Notes under the pieces: generated by a model
What the model was told of the DNA's origin: nothing
The model's input: the letters and a program-made list of their open reading frames with translations, nothing else
Database searches by the model: none
In this document: one piece after another, positions 16,597 through 25,302 of the stretch
Position numbering within the stretch: position 1 is the stretch's first letter
How the letters are laid out: every line of letters begins with the position of its first letter
Program-made: the position numbers and the translations under genes
Source: Microbacterium dextranolyticum
Lineage (GTDB): Bacteria > Actinomycetota > Actinomycetes > Actinomycetales > Microbacteriaceae
Direction of reading: 5' to 3'
NCBI RefSeq assembly: GCF_016907295.1
Contig: NZ_JAFBBR010000001.1
Location: forward strand, 930,001-994,000
Length of the DNA: 64,000 nt

Positions 16597-17835
16597 GTGG
16601 AAACCGCTGCCCTCATCGTCGTCCTGGTGATCGCGCTCGCGCTCTTCTTCGACTTCACCAACGGCTTCCATGACACCGCCAACGCGATGGCGACCCCGAT
16701 CGCCACAGGAGCGCTGAAGCCGAAGGTCGCCGTCATGCTCGCGGCGAGCCTCAACCTCGTGGGCGCGTTCCTGTCGACCGAGGTGTCGAAGACGATCTCG
16801 CACGGCATCATCCGCGAAGACCAGATCACCCCCCTGGCCTTCCTGCCGATCATCTTCGCCGGCCTCATCGGGGCCATCACCTGGAACATGCTGACCTGGC
16901 TGCTGGGCCTGCCCTCCAGCTCGTCGCACGCCCTGTTCGGCGGGCTCATCGGCGCGACGCTCGTCGGCGCCAGTCTGCAGGCGATCGACTTCGGCATGGT
17001 GCTGAGCAAGGTCGTGCTGCCCGCCCTGATCGCGCCGTTCACGGCGGGGGTGATCGCCTTCCTCGTGACGCGACTGGCGTACGCGCTGACGCGTCGCTAC
17101 GACGACAAGCCCGACGGGCGCGACGGATTCCGCTGGGGGCAGATCTTCACGTCGTCCCTCGTCGCGCTCGCCCACGGCACCAACGACGCCCAGAAGACGA
17201 TGGGCGTCATCACGCTCGCCCTCATCACGGCGGGCTGGCAGAACGCGGCGCACGCCGATCCGCAGCTCTGGGTCATCCTCGCGTGCGCGTTCACGATCGC
17301 GCTCGGTACCTACATGGGCGGCTGGAGGATCATCCGCACGCTCGGCAAGGGGCTGACCGACGTGAAGCCCGCTCAGGGCTTCGCCGCCGAGACCTCCACC
17401 GCCGCCACGATCCTCGCCTCGAGCGCGCTGGGCTTCGCTCTGTCGACGACGCAGGTCGCATCCGGCTCGGTCATCGGCTCGGGACTCGGCCGTCGCGGAT
17501 CGACGGTGCGCTGGCGCACCGTCGGGCGCATCACGATCGGCTGGGTGCTGACGCTTCCGGCGTCCGCCGCCGTGGGCGCGGGCGCGGCCCTCGTCGTCGT
17601 GTGGTTCGGACAGTGGGGCATCCTCGTGGACGCGATCATTGCGGTCGTGATCATCGTCGCGCTCTTCCTGCGCTCACGGCGCAGCCACGTCGACTCCTCG
17701 AACGCGATGAGCGAAGTGGCCGACTCCGGCCTCGCGGTCAAGGTCACGCGGAACCCGCCGCCCACGCTCCGGCAACGGGCCGCGCGGCGTGCGGCCGAAC
17801 GTGCCGACGCGCAGCGCAAGGGAGGATCGCGATGA
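16597..17835 (+). CDS. pitA: PiT-family inorganic phosphate permease
   Basis: The 412-residue protein starts at GTG 16597 and has about ten membrane helices arranged as two inverted repeats. The paired PiT signatures are FDFTNGFHDTANAMAT near residue 18 and LAHGTNDAQKTMG near residue 191. PiT proteins import metal-phosphate with protons. A hydrophilic, Arg-rich C-terminal tail of about 50 residues follows the last helix. The stop overlaps the next start by 4 bp, indicating an operon of two. Confidence 0.93.
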   Translation: METAALIVVLVIALALFFDFTNGFHDTANAMATPIATGALKPKVAVMLAASLNLVGAFLSTEVSKTISHGIIREDQITPLAFLPIIFAGLIGAITWNMLTWLLGLPSSSSHALFGGLIGATLVGASLQAIDFGMVLSKVVLPALIAPFTAGVIAFLVTRLAYALTRRYDDKPDGRDGFRWGQIFTSSLVALAHGTNDAQKTMGVITLALITAGWQNAAHADPQLWVILACAFTIALGTYMGGWRIIRTLGKGLTDVKPAQGFAAETSTAATILASSALGFALSTTQVASGSVIGSGLGRRGSTVRWRTVGRITIGWVLTLPASAAVGAGAALVVVWFGQWGILVDAIIAVVIIVALFLRSRRSHVDSSNAMSEVADSGLAVKVTRNPPPTLRQRAARRAAERADAQRKGGSR

Positions 17836-18164
17836 CCGTGCACGTCGATTGGACGGCCTTCGTCCAGGTGTTCGGCGCGGCGCTGGCCGGTGCCGTGCTC
17901 GTCGTCGGGTTCTATGCGCTGGGGCTGCGGATGCTGGTGCGTGCGGGCCGGGCGCCGGTGGTCGCGCCGGCGGAGTTCCCCGACGCCATCACCGTGATGA
18001 CCGACAAGCAGATCCGGCGCGCGGCGAAGGCAGCCGAGAAGGCCGCCCGCAAGAGCCCCCTCAGTGACGGGCAGAAGCGCCTGGCGCTCGTCGCGGCGTA
18101 CGGGTCGTTCGGGCTGTGCGGGCTCGCCGTTCTCGGCGGGCTGCTGCTCATCGTCGTGCGCTGA
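17832..18164 (+). CDS. Small two-helix membrane protein linked to the phosphate permease
   Basis: The 110-residue product starts at ATG inside the permease stop, with GGAGG upstream. Hydrophobic helices lie near residues 10-32 and 86-108, separated by a basic Lys/Ala-rich cytoplasmic segment (ADKQIRRAAKAAEKAARK-like). Its tight coupling to a PiT permease is the only functional clue. The stop codon lies inside a 13-bp tandem repeat. Confidence 0.75.
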   Translation: MTVHVDWTAFVQVFGAALAGAVLVVGFYALGLRMLVRAGRAPVVAPAEFPDAITVMTDKQIRRAAKAAEKAARKSPLSDGQKRLALVAAYGSFGLCGLAVLGGLLLIVVR

Positions 18165-18196
18165 GTTCCCGCGCTGAGTACCCGCGCTGAGCCCCC
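18158..18196 (+). repeat. Three tandem 13-bp units across a stop codon
   Basis: GCGCTGAGTTCCC, GCGCTGAGTACCC and GCGCTGAGCCCCC follow one another without gaps. The first carries the TGA of the preceding gene, so extra in-phase TGA triplets follow it. Confidence 0.8.
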
Positions 18197-18254
18197 GTGT
18201 CGCGGCGTCAACGCCGGAGGTGAGGGCGTCGGATGCCCGGCGTAGGCTCGACTC

Positions 18255-19172
18255 ATGTCGACACCGTCGCCCGAGCTTCGACCGCAGTTCGGTGTGTACC
18301 CGCCCGCGCGCCGCGTGATCGTGCACCTGAGCGATACGCATCTGCTCGCCGCCGGTCGGCGGCTCGGCGACCGCTACGACACGGAGGCCAATCTCCGGGC
18401 GACGCTCGACGCCGTCGAGCGCACCGGCATCCGTCCCGACGCGCTCGTGTTCACCGGCGACCTCACCGATCTGGGCGAGCCCGAGGCCTATTCGGCTCTG
18501 CGTCGCGCGGTCGAACCGGTCGCCGATCGTCTGGGCGCGCCGATCGTGTGGGTCGCGGGCAATCACGACGAGCGTCCCGCGTTGCGGGCGAGACTTCTCG
18601 ACGGCCTCGCGAGCGACGAGCCGGTGACGGGCGTGTGGGACCTCGGCGGCCTGCGGCTCATCGCGCTCGATTCCACGGTGCCCGGCTGGCACCACGGCGA
18701 CCTCGACGACGAGCAGCTCGCGTGGCTGCGCGGCGTCCTCGCCGTGCCGGCGCCGCTGGGCACGATCCTCGCATTGCACCACCCGCCTGTGCCAAGCCAC
18801 ATCCCGTTCTTCGACATCCTGGAACTCCGGCGACAAGGCGCCCTCGCCGACGCGATCGCGGGTAGCGACGTGCGGGCGATCCTCGCAGGGCATCTGCACT
18901 ACTCGACATCGGGCACCTTTGCGGGCGTGCCCGTGAGCGTCTCGTCGGCGACCTGCTATTCGATGAACCTGCAGCGGCCTCCGCACGAGGTCAATGGCAT
19001 GGATGCCGGTCAGTCCTTCCACCTCGTCCACGTCTACGACGACACGATCACCCATGCGGTCGTCCCCGTCGTCGAGGCGGAGACGGCCGAGTTCTTCTCG
19101 GCGGAGTGGGTGGAGCGGATGGCGGCGCTCAGTCCGCAGCAACGGCTCGAGGCGTTCTCGCGCAAACGCTGA
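18255..19172 (+). CDS. Calcineurin-type metallophosphoesterase (CpdA/Icc-like)
   Basis: The 305-residue enzyme has all five metallophosphoesterase blocks in order: HLSDTHL (about 28), TGDLTD (about 72), AGNHDE (about 104), LHHPPVPS (about 176) and AGHLHYSTSG (about 213). These residues hold two metal ions. The arrangement and length match cyclic-nucleotide phosphodiesterases of the CpdA group, though the substrate cannot be told from sequence. TAGGCT ends six bases before the ATG with no ribosome-binding site, indicating a leaderless mRNA. Confidence 0.88.
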   Translation: MSTPSPELRPQFGVYPPARRVIVHLSDTHLLAAGRRLGDRYDTEANLRATLDAVERTGIRPDALVFTGDLTDLGEPEAYSALRRAVEPVADRLGAPIVWVAGNHDERPALRARLLDGLASDEPVTGVWDLGGLRLIALDSTVPGWHHGDLDDEQLAWLRGVLAVPAPLGTILALHHPPVPSHIPFFDILELRRQGALADAIAGSDVRAILAGHLHYSTSGTFAGVPVSVSSATCYSMNLQRPPHEVNGMDAGQSFHLVHVYDDTITHAVVPVVEAETAEFFSAEWVERMAALSPQQRLEAFSRKR

Positions 19173-19192
19173 CGCGGCATCGGGCGCCCGCC

Positions 19193-19223
19193 TTGACTTC
19201 GAGCGCGCTCGAAGTTCTACCGT
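19193..19223 (+). promoter_or_regulatory. MerR-type promoter and operator
   Basis: TTGACT (19193-19198) and TACCGT (19218-19223) are separated by 19 bases, the overlong spacer recognised by MerR activators. A perfect 20-bp palindrome, ACTTCGAGCGCGCTCGAAGT (19196-19215), fills the spacer. The start codon follows the -10 by six bases. Confidence 0.85.
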
Positions 19224-19229
19224 GAAGGC

Positions 19230-19613
19230 ATGACCTTGATCCACGACGGCGTCTCGATCGCCGAAGCCGCCGAAGCCACCGGCGTCTCGACGCACACGCT
19301 GCGTTATTACGAGCGCGCCGGGCTCATGCTCGTCCCCATCGACCGCGCGTCGTCCAGCCACCGGCGCTACACCGACGCCGACCTCTCGTGGGTGCGCTTC
19401 GTCGCGCGTCTGCGTACGACCGACATGCCGATCGCGCGCATCCGCCGCTACACCGAGCTCGCCCGCCAAGGCGAAAGCACGATCGCCGAGCGGCGCGAGC
19501 TGCTCGTGCAACACCGCGAGCAGGTACGCGCGCAGCTCGAGACCGTTGCCGCGAGTCTTCGCGCCATCGACCACAAGATCGACATCTACGACAAGGAGAT
19601 CACCCACTCATGA
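19230..19613 (+). CDS. MerR-family transcriptional regulator
   Basis: The 127-residue protein opens with the MerR winged helix-turn-helix (SIAEAAEATGVSTHTLRYYERAGL, residues 6-29), followed by RRYTDADLSWVRFVARLR and a coiled-coil dimerisation helix. No Cys cluster for metal sensing is present, so an organic or redox signal is more likely. It should act on the palindromic 19-bp spacer just upstream and so control itself and the coupled aldo/keto reductase, whose start overlaps its stop by 4 bp. Confidence 0.92.
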   Translation: MTLIHDGVSIAEAAEATGVSTHTLRYYERAGLMLVPIDRASSSHRRYTDADLSWVRFVARLRTTDMPIARIRRYTELARQGESTIAERRELLVQHREQVRAQLETVAASLRAIDHKIDIYDKEITHS

Positions 19614-20593
19614 AGACCACGACTCTCGGCTCCTCGGCATCCATCGAGGTCGGACGCGTCGGCCTCGGGCTGATGGGCATCAGTGCGTTCTACACCGGCG
19701 CGGGGCAGGACGACGCCGACGGGGCGCGCACCATCCTCGGCGCCCTCGACCGCGGAGTCACGCTGCTCGACACGGCGGAGATGTACGGCCCGCACACGAA
19801 CGAGGAGCTTCTGGGCAGGACCCTCGAAGAATCGGGGCGGCGCGACGATGCGGTCATCGCGACCAAGTTCGGCATCCGCCAGGGTGGGCAGGGCGATCGA
19901 GTCCTCGACGGCTCACCCGAGAACGTCCGGCGTTCGGTCGAGGGGTCGCTGCGGCGCCTGCGCACCGATCGGATCGACATCTACTACCAGCACCGGATGG
20001 ACCCCGCTACGCCGATCGAGGAGACGGTGGGCGCCCTCGCCGAGCTCGTCGCCGAGGGGAAGATCCGCGGGTACGGCCTCTCCGAGGCCTCCGTCCCCAC
20101 GATCCGTCGCGCCCACGCCGTGCACCCCGTGACCGCGGTGCAGACGGAGTACTCGCTGTGGACCCGTGACCCCGAGGCCGAACTGCTGCCGGCGCTGAAC
20201 GAGCTCGGCATCGGGTTCGTGCCCTACTCGCCCCTCGGCCGGGGGTTCCTCACCGGCACCATCCGTTCGCTGGATGCGCTCGACGGCGACGACTTCCGCC
20301 GCAGCAACCCGCGGTTCGCGGACGGCGCGCTGCAGGCGAACCTGGCGATCGTGGACGCCGTGGAGACCGTCGCCGCGGAGGTCGGCGCGACCTCCGCCCA
20401 GGTCGCCCTGGCGTGGCTGCTGGCGCAGGGGGAGCACATCGCCCCGATCCCCGGCACGCGCAAACTCTCGCGCGTGGAGGAGAACATCGGAGCCGCGGAG
20501 CTCTCGCTCACCGCGGAGCAGCTGGCCGCGCTCGGCGCGGTGGGCTCGCCGGTCGGCGAGCGCTACGCGGACATGTCGTCGATCGACCGCTGA
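19610..20593 (+). CDS. Aldo/keto reductase
   Basis: The 327-residue NADPH-dependent oxidoreductase keeps the full catalytic tetrad: Asp54 in LLDTAEMY, Tyr59, Lys86 in IATKFG and His128 in YYQHRMDP. PIPGTRKLSRVEENI near the C-terminus forms the NADPH 2'-phosphate site. The family reduces aldehydes and ketones. Cotranscription with the MerR gene suggests induction by a reactive carbonyl or similar stress. A strong hairpin follows at 20606. Confidence 0.93.
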   Translation: MKTTTLGSSASIEVGRVGLGLMGISAFYTGAGQDDADGARTILGALDRGVTLLDTAEMYGPHTNEELLGRTLEESGRRDDAVIATKFGIRQGGQGDRVLDGSPENVRRSVEGSLRRLRTDRIDIYYQHRMDPATPIEETVGALAELVAEGKIRGYGLSEASVPTIRRAHAVHPVTAVQTEYSLWTRDPEAELLPALNELGIGFVPYSPLGRGFLTGTIRSLDALDGDDFRRSNPRFADGALQANLAIVDAVETVAAEVGATSAQVALAWLLAQGEHIAPIPGTRKLSRVEENIGAAELSLTAEQLAALGAVGSPVGERYADMSSIDR

Positions 20594-20605
20594 CCCGCAC
20601 CTCCG

Positions 20606-20657
20606 ACACGCACGCCCCCTCCGCCGAGACATTCCTCGGCGGAGGGGGCGTGCGTGT
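20606..20657 (+). terminator. Strong hairpin terminator after the aldo/keto reductase
   Basis: A perfect 23-bp stem (20606-20628 with 20635-20657) encloses the loop ACATTC. It lies 12 bases after the stop. There is no T run, but stem strength alone is typical of actinobacterial terminators. Confidence 0.8.
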
Positions 20658-20749
20658 GCGACGTACACGGCGTACAGCCGGGACCGAGGTCGACGCGGGT
20701 AGGCTCGGGGCGACCACCCGAGGCGACGAGACCCACAAGGACTGCACTC

Positions 20750-22207
20750 ATGGCACTGGACGCAACGACGCGAACCGAGACCGATTCTCTGGGATCCATG
20801 GAGATCCCCGCGGATGCCTACTGGGGCATCCACACCGCCCGCGCGCTCGAGAACTTCCCGATCTCGATGCGACCCATCTCGGTGTACCGAGATCTCGTCA
20901 CGGCGCTCGCGATGGTCAAACAGGCATCCGCCCGCGCCAACCGCGACATCGGCGTGCTCGACGCCGACCACGCCGACCTCATCGACAGGGCCGCGCAGCG
21001 CGTCATCGACGGTGAGTTCCACGACCAGTTCGTCGTCGGGGTCGTGCAGGGCGGGGCCGGCACGTCCACCAACATGAACGCGAACGAGGTCATCACCAAC
21101 ATCGCGCTCGAGATGGCCGGGCACGAGAAGGGCGACTACGGCTTTCTCTCGCCGATCGACCACACCAACCGTTCGCAGTCGACGAACGACGTCTACCCAA
21201 CCGCCGTGAAGATCGGTCTCAGCCTCGACCTCGTGAGCCTGCTCGACGAGCTCGACCTGCTGCGGCAGTCGTTCATGGGAAAAGCGGTCGAGTTCCACGA
21301 CATCCTGAAGATCGGCCGCACCCAGCTGCAGGATGCCGTGCCGATGACCCTCGGCCAGGAGTTCCACGGGTTCGCCACGACGCTCGGGTACGACCACCAG
21401 CGCCTCACCGAGAACGCGAACCTGATGTTCCAGATAAACATGGGTGCCACCGCGATCGGCACCGGCATCACGACCCACCCCGCCTACGCGCCGGCCGTGC
21501 TCGCGCACCTGCGCGCGATCACGGGTCTCGACCTCGCTACCGCCGACGACCTCGTCGAGGCCACCAGCGACACCGGATCGTTCATGTCGTTCTCGTCGAC
21601 GCTGAAGCGCAATGCGATGAAACTCTCGAAGATCTGCAACGACCTGCGCCTGCTGTCGTCGGGCCCGCAGGCCGGGCTCGGTGAGATCAACCTGCCCGCG
21701 CAGCAGGCGGGGTCGAGCATCATGCCCGGCAAGGTGAATCCGGTGATCCCCGAGGTCGTGAACCAGGTCGCGTTCTCGGTCGCCGGCGCCGACCTCACCG
21801 TCACGATGGCGAGTGAGGCCGGGCAGCTGCAGCTGAACGCCTTCGAGCCGATCATCGCGCACTCGATCTTCCAGTCGATCACCTGGATGCGCCGGGCGAT
21901 GCGCACGCTGCGGGTCAACTGTGTCGACGGCATCACCGCCAACCGCGACCGTCTGGGTGCGATCGTCGGATCGTCGGTGGGGGTCGTGACCGCCCTCACT
22001 CCGTTCATCGGCTACGCGGCATCGGCGGCGCTCGCGAAGACCGCGCTGCTCACGCATCGCAACGTCGGCGATCTCGTCGTCGAGGCCGGGCTCATGTCGC
22101 GCGAACAGGTCGACAAGCAGCTCTCGCCGGCACGACTGTCGGGGCTCGAGGCGATCACGCAGGCCATCCCCGTCGTGCAGCCCGCCGAGAACCTCGTCGA
22201 GAGCTGA
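20750..22207 (+). CDS. aspA: Aspartate ammonia-lyase
   Basis: The 485-residue enzyme interconverts aspartate with fumarate and ammonia. The fumarase/aspartase signature GSSIMPGKVNPVIPE (about residues 323-337) contains the lid serine that acts as the base. Other family words are MEIPADAYWGIHTARA at the N-terminus, GGAGTSTNMNANEVI and HTNRSQSTNDVYPTA. The family residues discriminating aspartase from fumarase (DVYPTA, MTLGQEF) favour aspartase. I chose ATG 20750 because an extension to 20654 would enter the upstream hairpin. TAGGCT at 20700 may be the -10. Confidence 0.93.
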   Translation: MALDATTRTETDSLGSMEIPADAYWGIHTARALENFPISMRPISVYRDLVTALAMVKQASARANRDIGVLDADHADLIDRAAQRVIDGEFHDQFVVGVVQGGAGTSTNMNANEVITNIALEMAGHEKGDYGFLSPIDHTNRSQSTNDVYPTAVKIGLSLDLVSLLDELDLLRQSFMGKAVEFHDILKIGRTQLQDAVPMTLGQEFHGFATTLGYDHQRLTENANLMFQINMGATAIGTGITTHPAYAPAVLAHLRAITGLDLATADDLVEATSDTGSFMSFSSTLKRNAMKLSKICNDLRLLSSGPQAGLGEINLPAQQAGSSIMPGKVNPVIPEVVNQVAFSVAGADLTVTMASEAGQLQLNAFEPIIAHSIFQSITWMRRAMRTLRVNCVDGITANRDRLGAIVGSSVGVVTALTPFIGYAASAALAKTALLTHRNVGDLVVEAGLMSREQVDKQLSPARLSGLEAITQAIPVVQPAENLVES

Positions 22208-22293
22208 CGGCGCGGCCACTGGCCCGCGCCGCGCGGTCGCGCTAGCGTCGGAGGGCCGGAGTCACCGGCGCCAACGCACTCCAGGAGGCCGAC

Positions 22294-22794
22294 ATGACCG
22301 ACCCCAACACCCCGGGCCAGAACCCGCAGCCGACGCCCCCGACCCCGCCGGCATACGGCGAGTACGCCACGACGCCGCCGGCGGCACCGGATGCCGCGGC
22401 ACCCGCGTACAGCGCACCGGCGTATGCGTCGGCGCCCGCCTACAACGGCAACGGTGCCCCCGGTGCCCCGATCCCGGGGAAGACTCTCGGCATCGTGGCG
22501 CTCATCGTCGCGATCTTCTTCAACGTCATCGGCCTGATCCTCGGCATCGTGGCGCTCGTCCAGAGCAAGAAGGCCGGCCACAAGAACGGGCCCGCGCTCG
22601 CGGCGATCATCGTGGGTGCGGTTCTGTTCGTGATCGGCGTCATCGTGCTGATCGCCGTCATCTCGTGGTTCGCGACGTCGGGCGCCGACCTCGTCACCCA
22701 GGTCAACGCGTGCCTCGACGACCCGTCGGGCTCGATCGTGTACCAGGGCGTGACGATGTCGTGCCAGGAGGTCCTGGAGCGCTCCAACCGCTGA
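22294..22794 (+). CDS. DUF4190-like membrane protein with Pro/Ala-rich N-terminus
   Basis: The 166-residue protein has a disordered N-terminal 58 residues rich in Pro, Ala and Tyr (APAYSAPAYASAPAYNG), then two membrane helices in DUF4190 style (LGIVALIVAIFFNVIGLILG and AAIIVGAVLFVIGVIVLIAV). A short extracytoplasmic tail with two Cys residues follows. Proteins of this group are surface-associated with unknown role. AGGAGG lies upstream of the ATG. Confidence 0.75.
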   Translation: MTDPNTPGQNPQPTPPTPPAYGEYATTPPAAPDAAAPAYSAPAYASAPAYNGNGAPGAPIPGKTLGIVALIVAIFFNVIGLILGIVALVQSKKAGHKNGPALAAIIVGAVLFVIGVIVLIAVISWFATSGADLVTQVNACLDDPSGSIVYQGVTMSCQEVLERSNR

Positions 22795-22814
22795 GCCCCG
22801 CTCCATCCCTTTCG

Positions 22815-22871
22815 CCGAGCCGCTGCATCTCGGGCCGCCCTGATCCGGCGTTCCGAGACGTGGCGGCTCGG
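22815..22871. terminator. Hairpin between convergent genes
   Basis: CCGAGCCGC (22815-22823) pairs with GCGGCTCGG (22863-22871). Inside it TCTCGG pairs with CCGAGA, extending an imperfect long stem. It lies between the convergent DUF4190 and FAH genes and could stop transcription from both sides. Confidence 0.55.
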
Positions 22872-22920
22872 TCGTTCCGCCGCGGTCCCGCGAAGGGGGC
22901 GGTATGCCCGGGGGAGGGAA

Positions 22921-23784
22921 TCAGCCGAGGATGCGGCAGTGCGTCGTCAGAGCGCCGATGCCGTCGACCCCGACGGTCACCGTCGAGCGGTCGCGCAGGA
23001 AGATCTGCGGATCACGCGAATAGCCCGCCCCGCCCGGGCTGCCGGTCGAGATGAGCGTTCCCGGCAGCAGCGTCGCCGAGCGGGAGAGGTGCGAGACGAG
23101 CGTCGCGACCGACCGGATCATCTGGCCGGTGCTGGCATCCTGCACCGTCTGCCCGTCGACGACCGCCCAGATGTGCAGATCCTGCGGGTCGGGGATCTCG
23201 TCTGCGGTGACGATGACCGGGCCGTTCGGGGTGAACCCGTCGAACGACTTGCACCGTGACCACTGCGCCTCGGAGAACTGGATGTCGCGGGCGGTGATGT
23301 CGTTGACGACGGTGTACCCCCACACGTGCGAGAGCGCATCGGAGATCGACACGTCTTTGCCGCGGCGGCCGATCACAACGCCGAGTTCGGCCTCGTAGTC
23401 CACTGCCTCGCTGAGGGTTCGCGGCCACGTGGTGGTCTCGTCGTGCGCCGACAGTGAGTTCGGCCACAACGTGAACACGGTGGGCGCGGTGTCGGCCTTC
23501 AGCCCCAGCTCGCTCGAGTGGGCCGCATAGTTGAGCCCGATCGCGAGGACGATCGGGGGAGCGTCGACCGCGGGTCCGTACGTGAGGCCGGCGAGCGGTA
23601 CGCCCGGGGCCGCTGCAGAGCTCGACCGCACCCGCTCGAGCAGGGCGTCTCCGCCGTCGATGATGGCCTGCAGACGCCGAGGTGCGCCCTCGAAGAGGCT
23701 CCCGACCGCGATCGCCTCGTCGTCACGGATGACGGCGAGCTCGAACATCGTCGATTCGGGCAGGCGAACGTGGGCGAAACGCAT
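22921..23784 (-). CDS. Fumarylacetoacetate hydrolase family protein
   Basis: The 287-residue protein shows the FAH fold: AIGLNYAAHSSELG near residue 83, the metal-binding acidic motif VDYEAELGVVIGR near 134, and SFDGFTPNGPVIV near 189. STGSPGGAGY near 250 is also typical. The family hydrolyses or decarboxylates acylpyruvates and related products of aromatic or sugar-acid catabolism; the substrate is unknown. I start at ATG 23784 because TACCCT on the reverse strand ends six bases before it. Upstream codons look non-coding. Confidence 0.9.
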   Translation of the reverse strand: MRFAHVRLPESTMFELAVIRDDEAIAVGSLFEGAPRRLQAIIDGGDALLERVRSSSAAAPGVPLAGLTYGPAVDAPPIVLAIGLNYAAHSSELGLKADTAPTVFTLWPNSLSAHDETTTWPRTLSEAVDYEAELGVVIGRRGKDVSISDALSHVWGYTVVNDITARDIQFSEAQWSRCKSFDGFTPNGPVIVTADEIPDPQDLHIWAVVDGQTVQDASTGQMIRSVATLVSHLSRSATLLPGTLISTGSPGGAGYSRDPQIFLRDRSTVTVGVDGIGALTTHCRILG

Positions 23785-23893
23785 TCGACCAGGGTAGTGG
23801 GTGCACCCCCGCCGGCGGCCGAAGCAGTCTTTGTGGTCTCGCAGCCGCACGCGCGGCGCGGGACGATCCGCGGATCGACGCGTTCCGCGGCTT

Positions 23894-24544
23894 TCAGGGG
23901 TTCGGGATCTGCGGCGCCGTGCGCACCGGACGGGCGTCGTCCGCGGCATCCACCGATCGCAGTCCGACCGTGATCAGCAGGATCGCGAGCCACAGTTCGA
24001 AGGCGAACACGGGCACCGCGGCCACGGCGGCGACGGCCCCGCTGAGCGGGATCACTCCCCAGAGCTGCGCCAGGTTGCTCGACAGAACGACACCGCCGCC
24101 GAGGGCGCCGAGCGCGGCCAAGGCCCGAGGTACCGCCCGGGTGTCCCACAGCAGCCATCCGAGCACGATCGTGTTGACGCTGATGACGAGCCCCTGGCCG
24201 ACGAGGAACGCCGCCGCATGCACGGCCTCGGCGGGCGCGCTCCACGCGTCGCCTCCGCCGGCCAGCAGGGTGGCGAGCAGCGGCAGCGCGCCGGTGAGGA
24301 TGACCGATGCCTCGACGCCGCGCAGCGCCGCGAAGGTCGCGGCACGTGTTGGCGCCGCTCTGCGCAGCATCGTCCACACCAGGATGCCGGTGCCCACGCA
24401 TCCGATGGCGAGGGCGAACTCGAGGGTCACCCCGAGCGCCGTTGCGTCCGAGCGGAAGGCGGCCACGGCGGCGACCGAGCTCACGTGAGTCGTCAGGTAC
24501 AGCACGCCGGCGGCGCGCGCAGAGCGGAGTAAAGGCGCGGACAT
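23894..24544 (-). CDS. DUF4386 membrane protein
   Basis: The 216-residue product has about six membrane helices. Its opening ARAAGVLYLTTHVSSVA matches the DUF4386 start, and the helices near residues 37-58, 79-99, 110-135 and onward follow the family pattern. GAGGAG precedes the ATG. The gene is divergent from a TetR regulator, with two operator-like repeats between them, so it is the probable target of that regulator. Function unknown. Confidence 0.82.
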   Translation of the reverse strand: MSAPLLRSARAAGVLYLTTHVSSVAAVAAFRSDATALGVTLEFALAIGCVGTGILVWTMLRRAAPTRAATFAALRGVEASVILTGALPLLATLLAGGGDAWSAPAEAVHAAAFLVGQGLVISVNTIVLGWLLWDTRAVPRALAALGALGGGVVLSSNLAQLWGVIPLSGAVAAVAAVPVFAFELWLAILLITVGLRSVDAADDARPVRTAPQIPNP

Positions 24545-24562
24545 GTCGGCTCCTCAGATCAG

Positions 24563-24611
24563 GTATACGGCGTATGCCGTCTGCTTCGGATGCTAGGTGT
24601 ACGGTGTATAC
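24563..24611. promoter_or_regulatory. Two operator-like repeats between divergent genes
   Basis: GTATACGGCGTATGC (24563-24577) and GTGTACGGTGTATAC (24597-24611) are direct repeats of a near-palindrome, 34 bp apart. The second abuts the TetR ATG at 24612. The layout suits autoregulation by the TetR protein and control of the divergent DUF4386 gene. Confidence 0.7.
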
Positions 24612-25292
24612 ATGTCAACCCGAGCGGCTCGGATGCCACTGGATGCCGCCCGCATCGTGCGGGTCGCCGTCGAGCTGGCCGACGCGCACGGCCTCGAGGC
24701 GGCGAGCATGCGCGGCGTGGCCGAGGTGCTCGGCGTGACACCGATGGCGCTCTACAAACACGTCGCCGACCGGTCGCAGCTGGTCGACGAGATGCTCGAT
24801 CTGGTGGTCGCCGGCATCCGCCCGACCCCGTCGGACGCGAACTGGACGACCGCCGTGCGCTCCCGCATCCTCGCCGCACGCGACGTGCTCACCGCGCACC
24901 CCTGGGCGCGCGATGCGATCGAGACCCGGACGCGCGCGACGCCCACCGTGCTCGCGCATATGGATGCCCTCATGGCGGCGATGTTCGACGACGGCCTCTC
25001 GGCCGACCTCGTGCACCATGCGATGCACGCGCTCAGCACGCGGATGTGGGGATTCACCCGCGACGTCCTGCCGACACCGCAGCCGCCCGCGGACCCCGTG
25101 GAGCGCGCGCAGGCCATGGCCGAGTTCGCCCGGGTCTACCCGGCGATCGTCCGCATGGCGACGACATCGCCGCACGCGGGTGACGCCTGCGACGACGACG
25201 CCGAGTTCCTCTTCGCCCTCGATCTGCTGCTCGACGGTGTCGACCGACTCCACCGGTCGGGATGGACGCGGCCCCGAGCGGGGCGCCTCTAG
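24612..25292 (+). CDS. TetR-family transcriptional regulator
   Basis: The 226-residue protein has an N-terminal TetR helix-turn-helix (MRGVAEVLGVTPMALYKHV at about 37-55) and a C-terminal domain resembling TetR_C of the tetracycline-repressor subgroup. I prefer ATG 24612; an alternative GTG at 24597 lies within the putative operator. It is followed 10 bp later by the prsW-like gene, whose own -10 element (TAGGCT) overlaps its end. Confidence 0.9.
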   Translation: MSTRAARMPLDAARIVRVAVELADAHGLEAASMRGVAEVLGVTPMALYKHVADRSQLVDEMLDLVVAGIRPTPSDANWTTAVRSRILAARDVLTAHPWARDAIETRTRATPTVLAHMDALMAAMFDDGLSADLVHHAMHALSTRMWGFTRDVLPTPQPPADPVERAQAMAEFARVYPAIVRMATTSPHAGDACDDDAEFLFALDLLLDGVDRLHRSGWTRPRAGRL

Positions 25293-25302
25293 GCTGAAGC
25301 GC

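Noticed and set aside
17373..19607. 744-codon reverse-strand open frame
   Set aside because: Runs antisense across several clear forward genes and has no recognisable domain.
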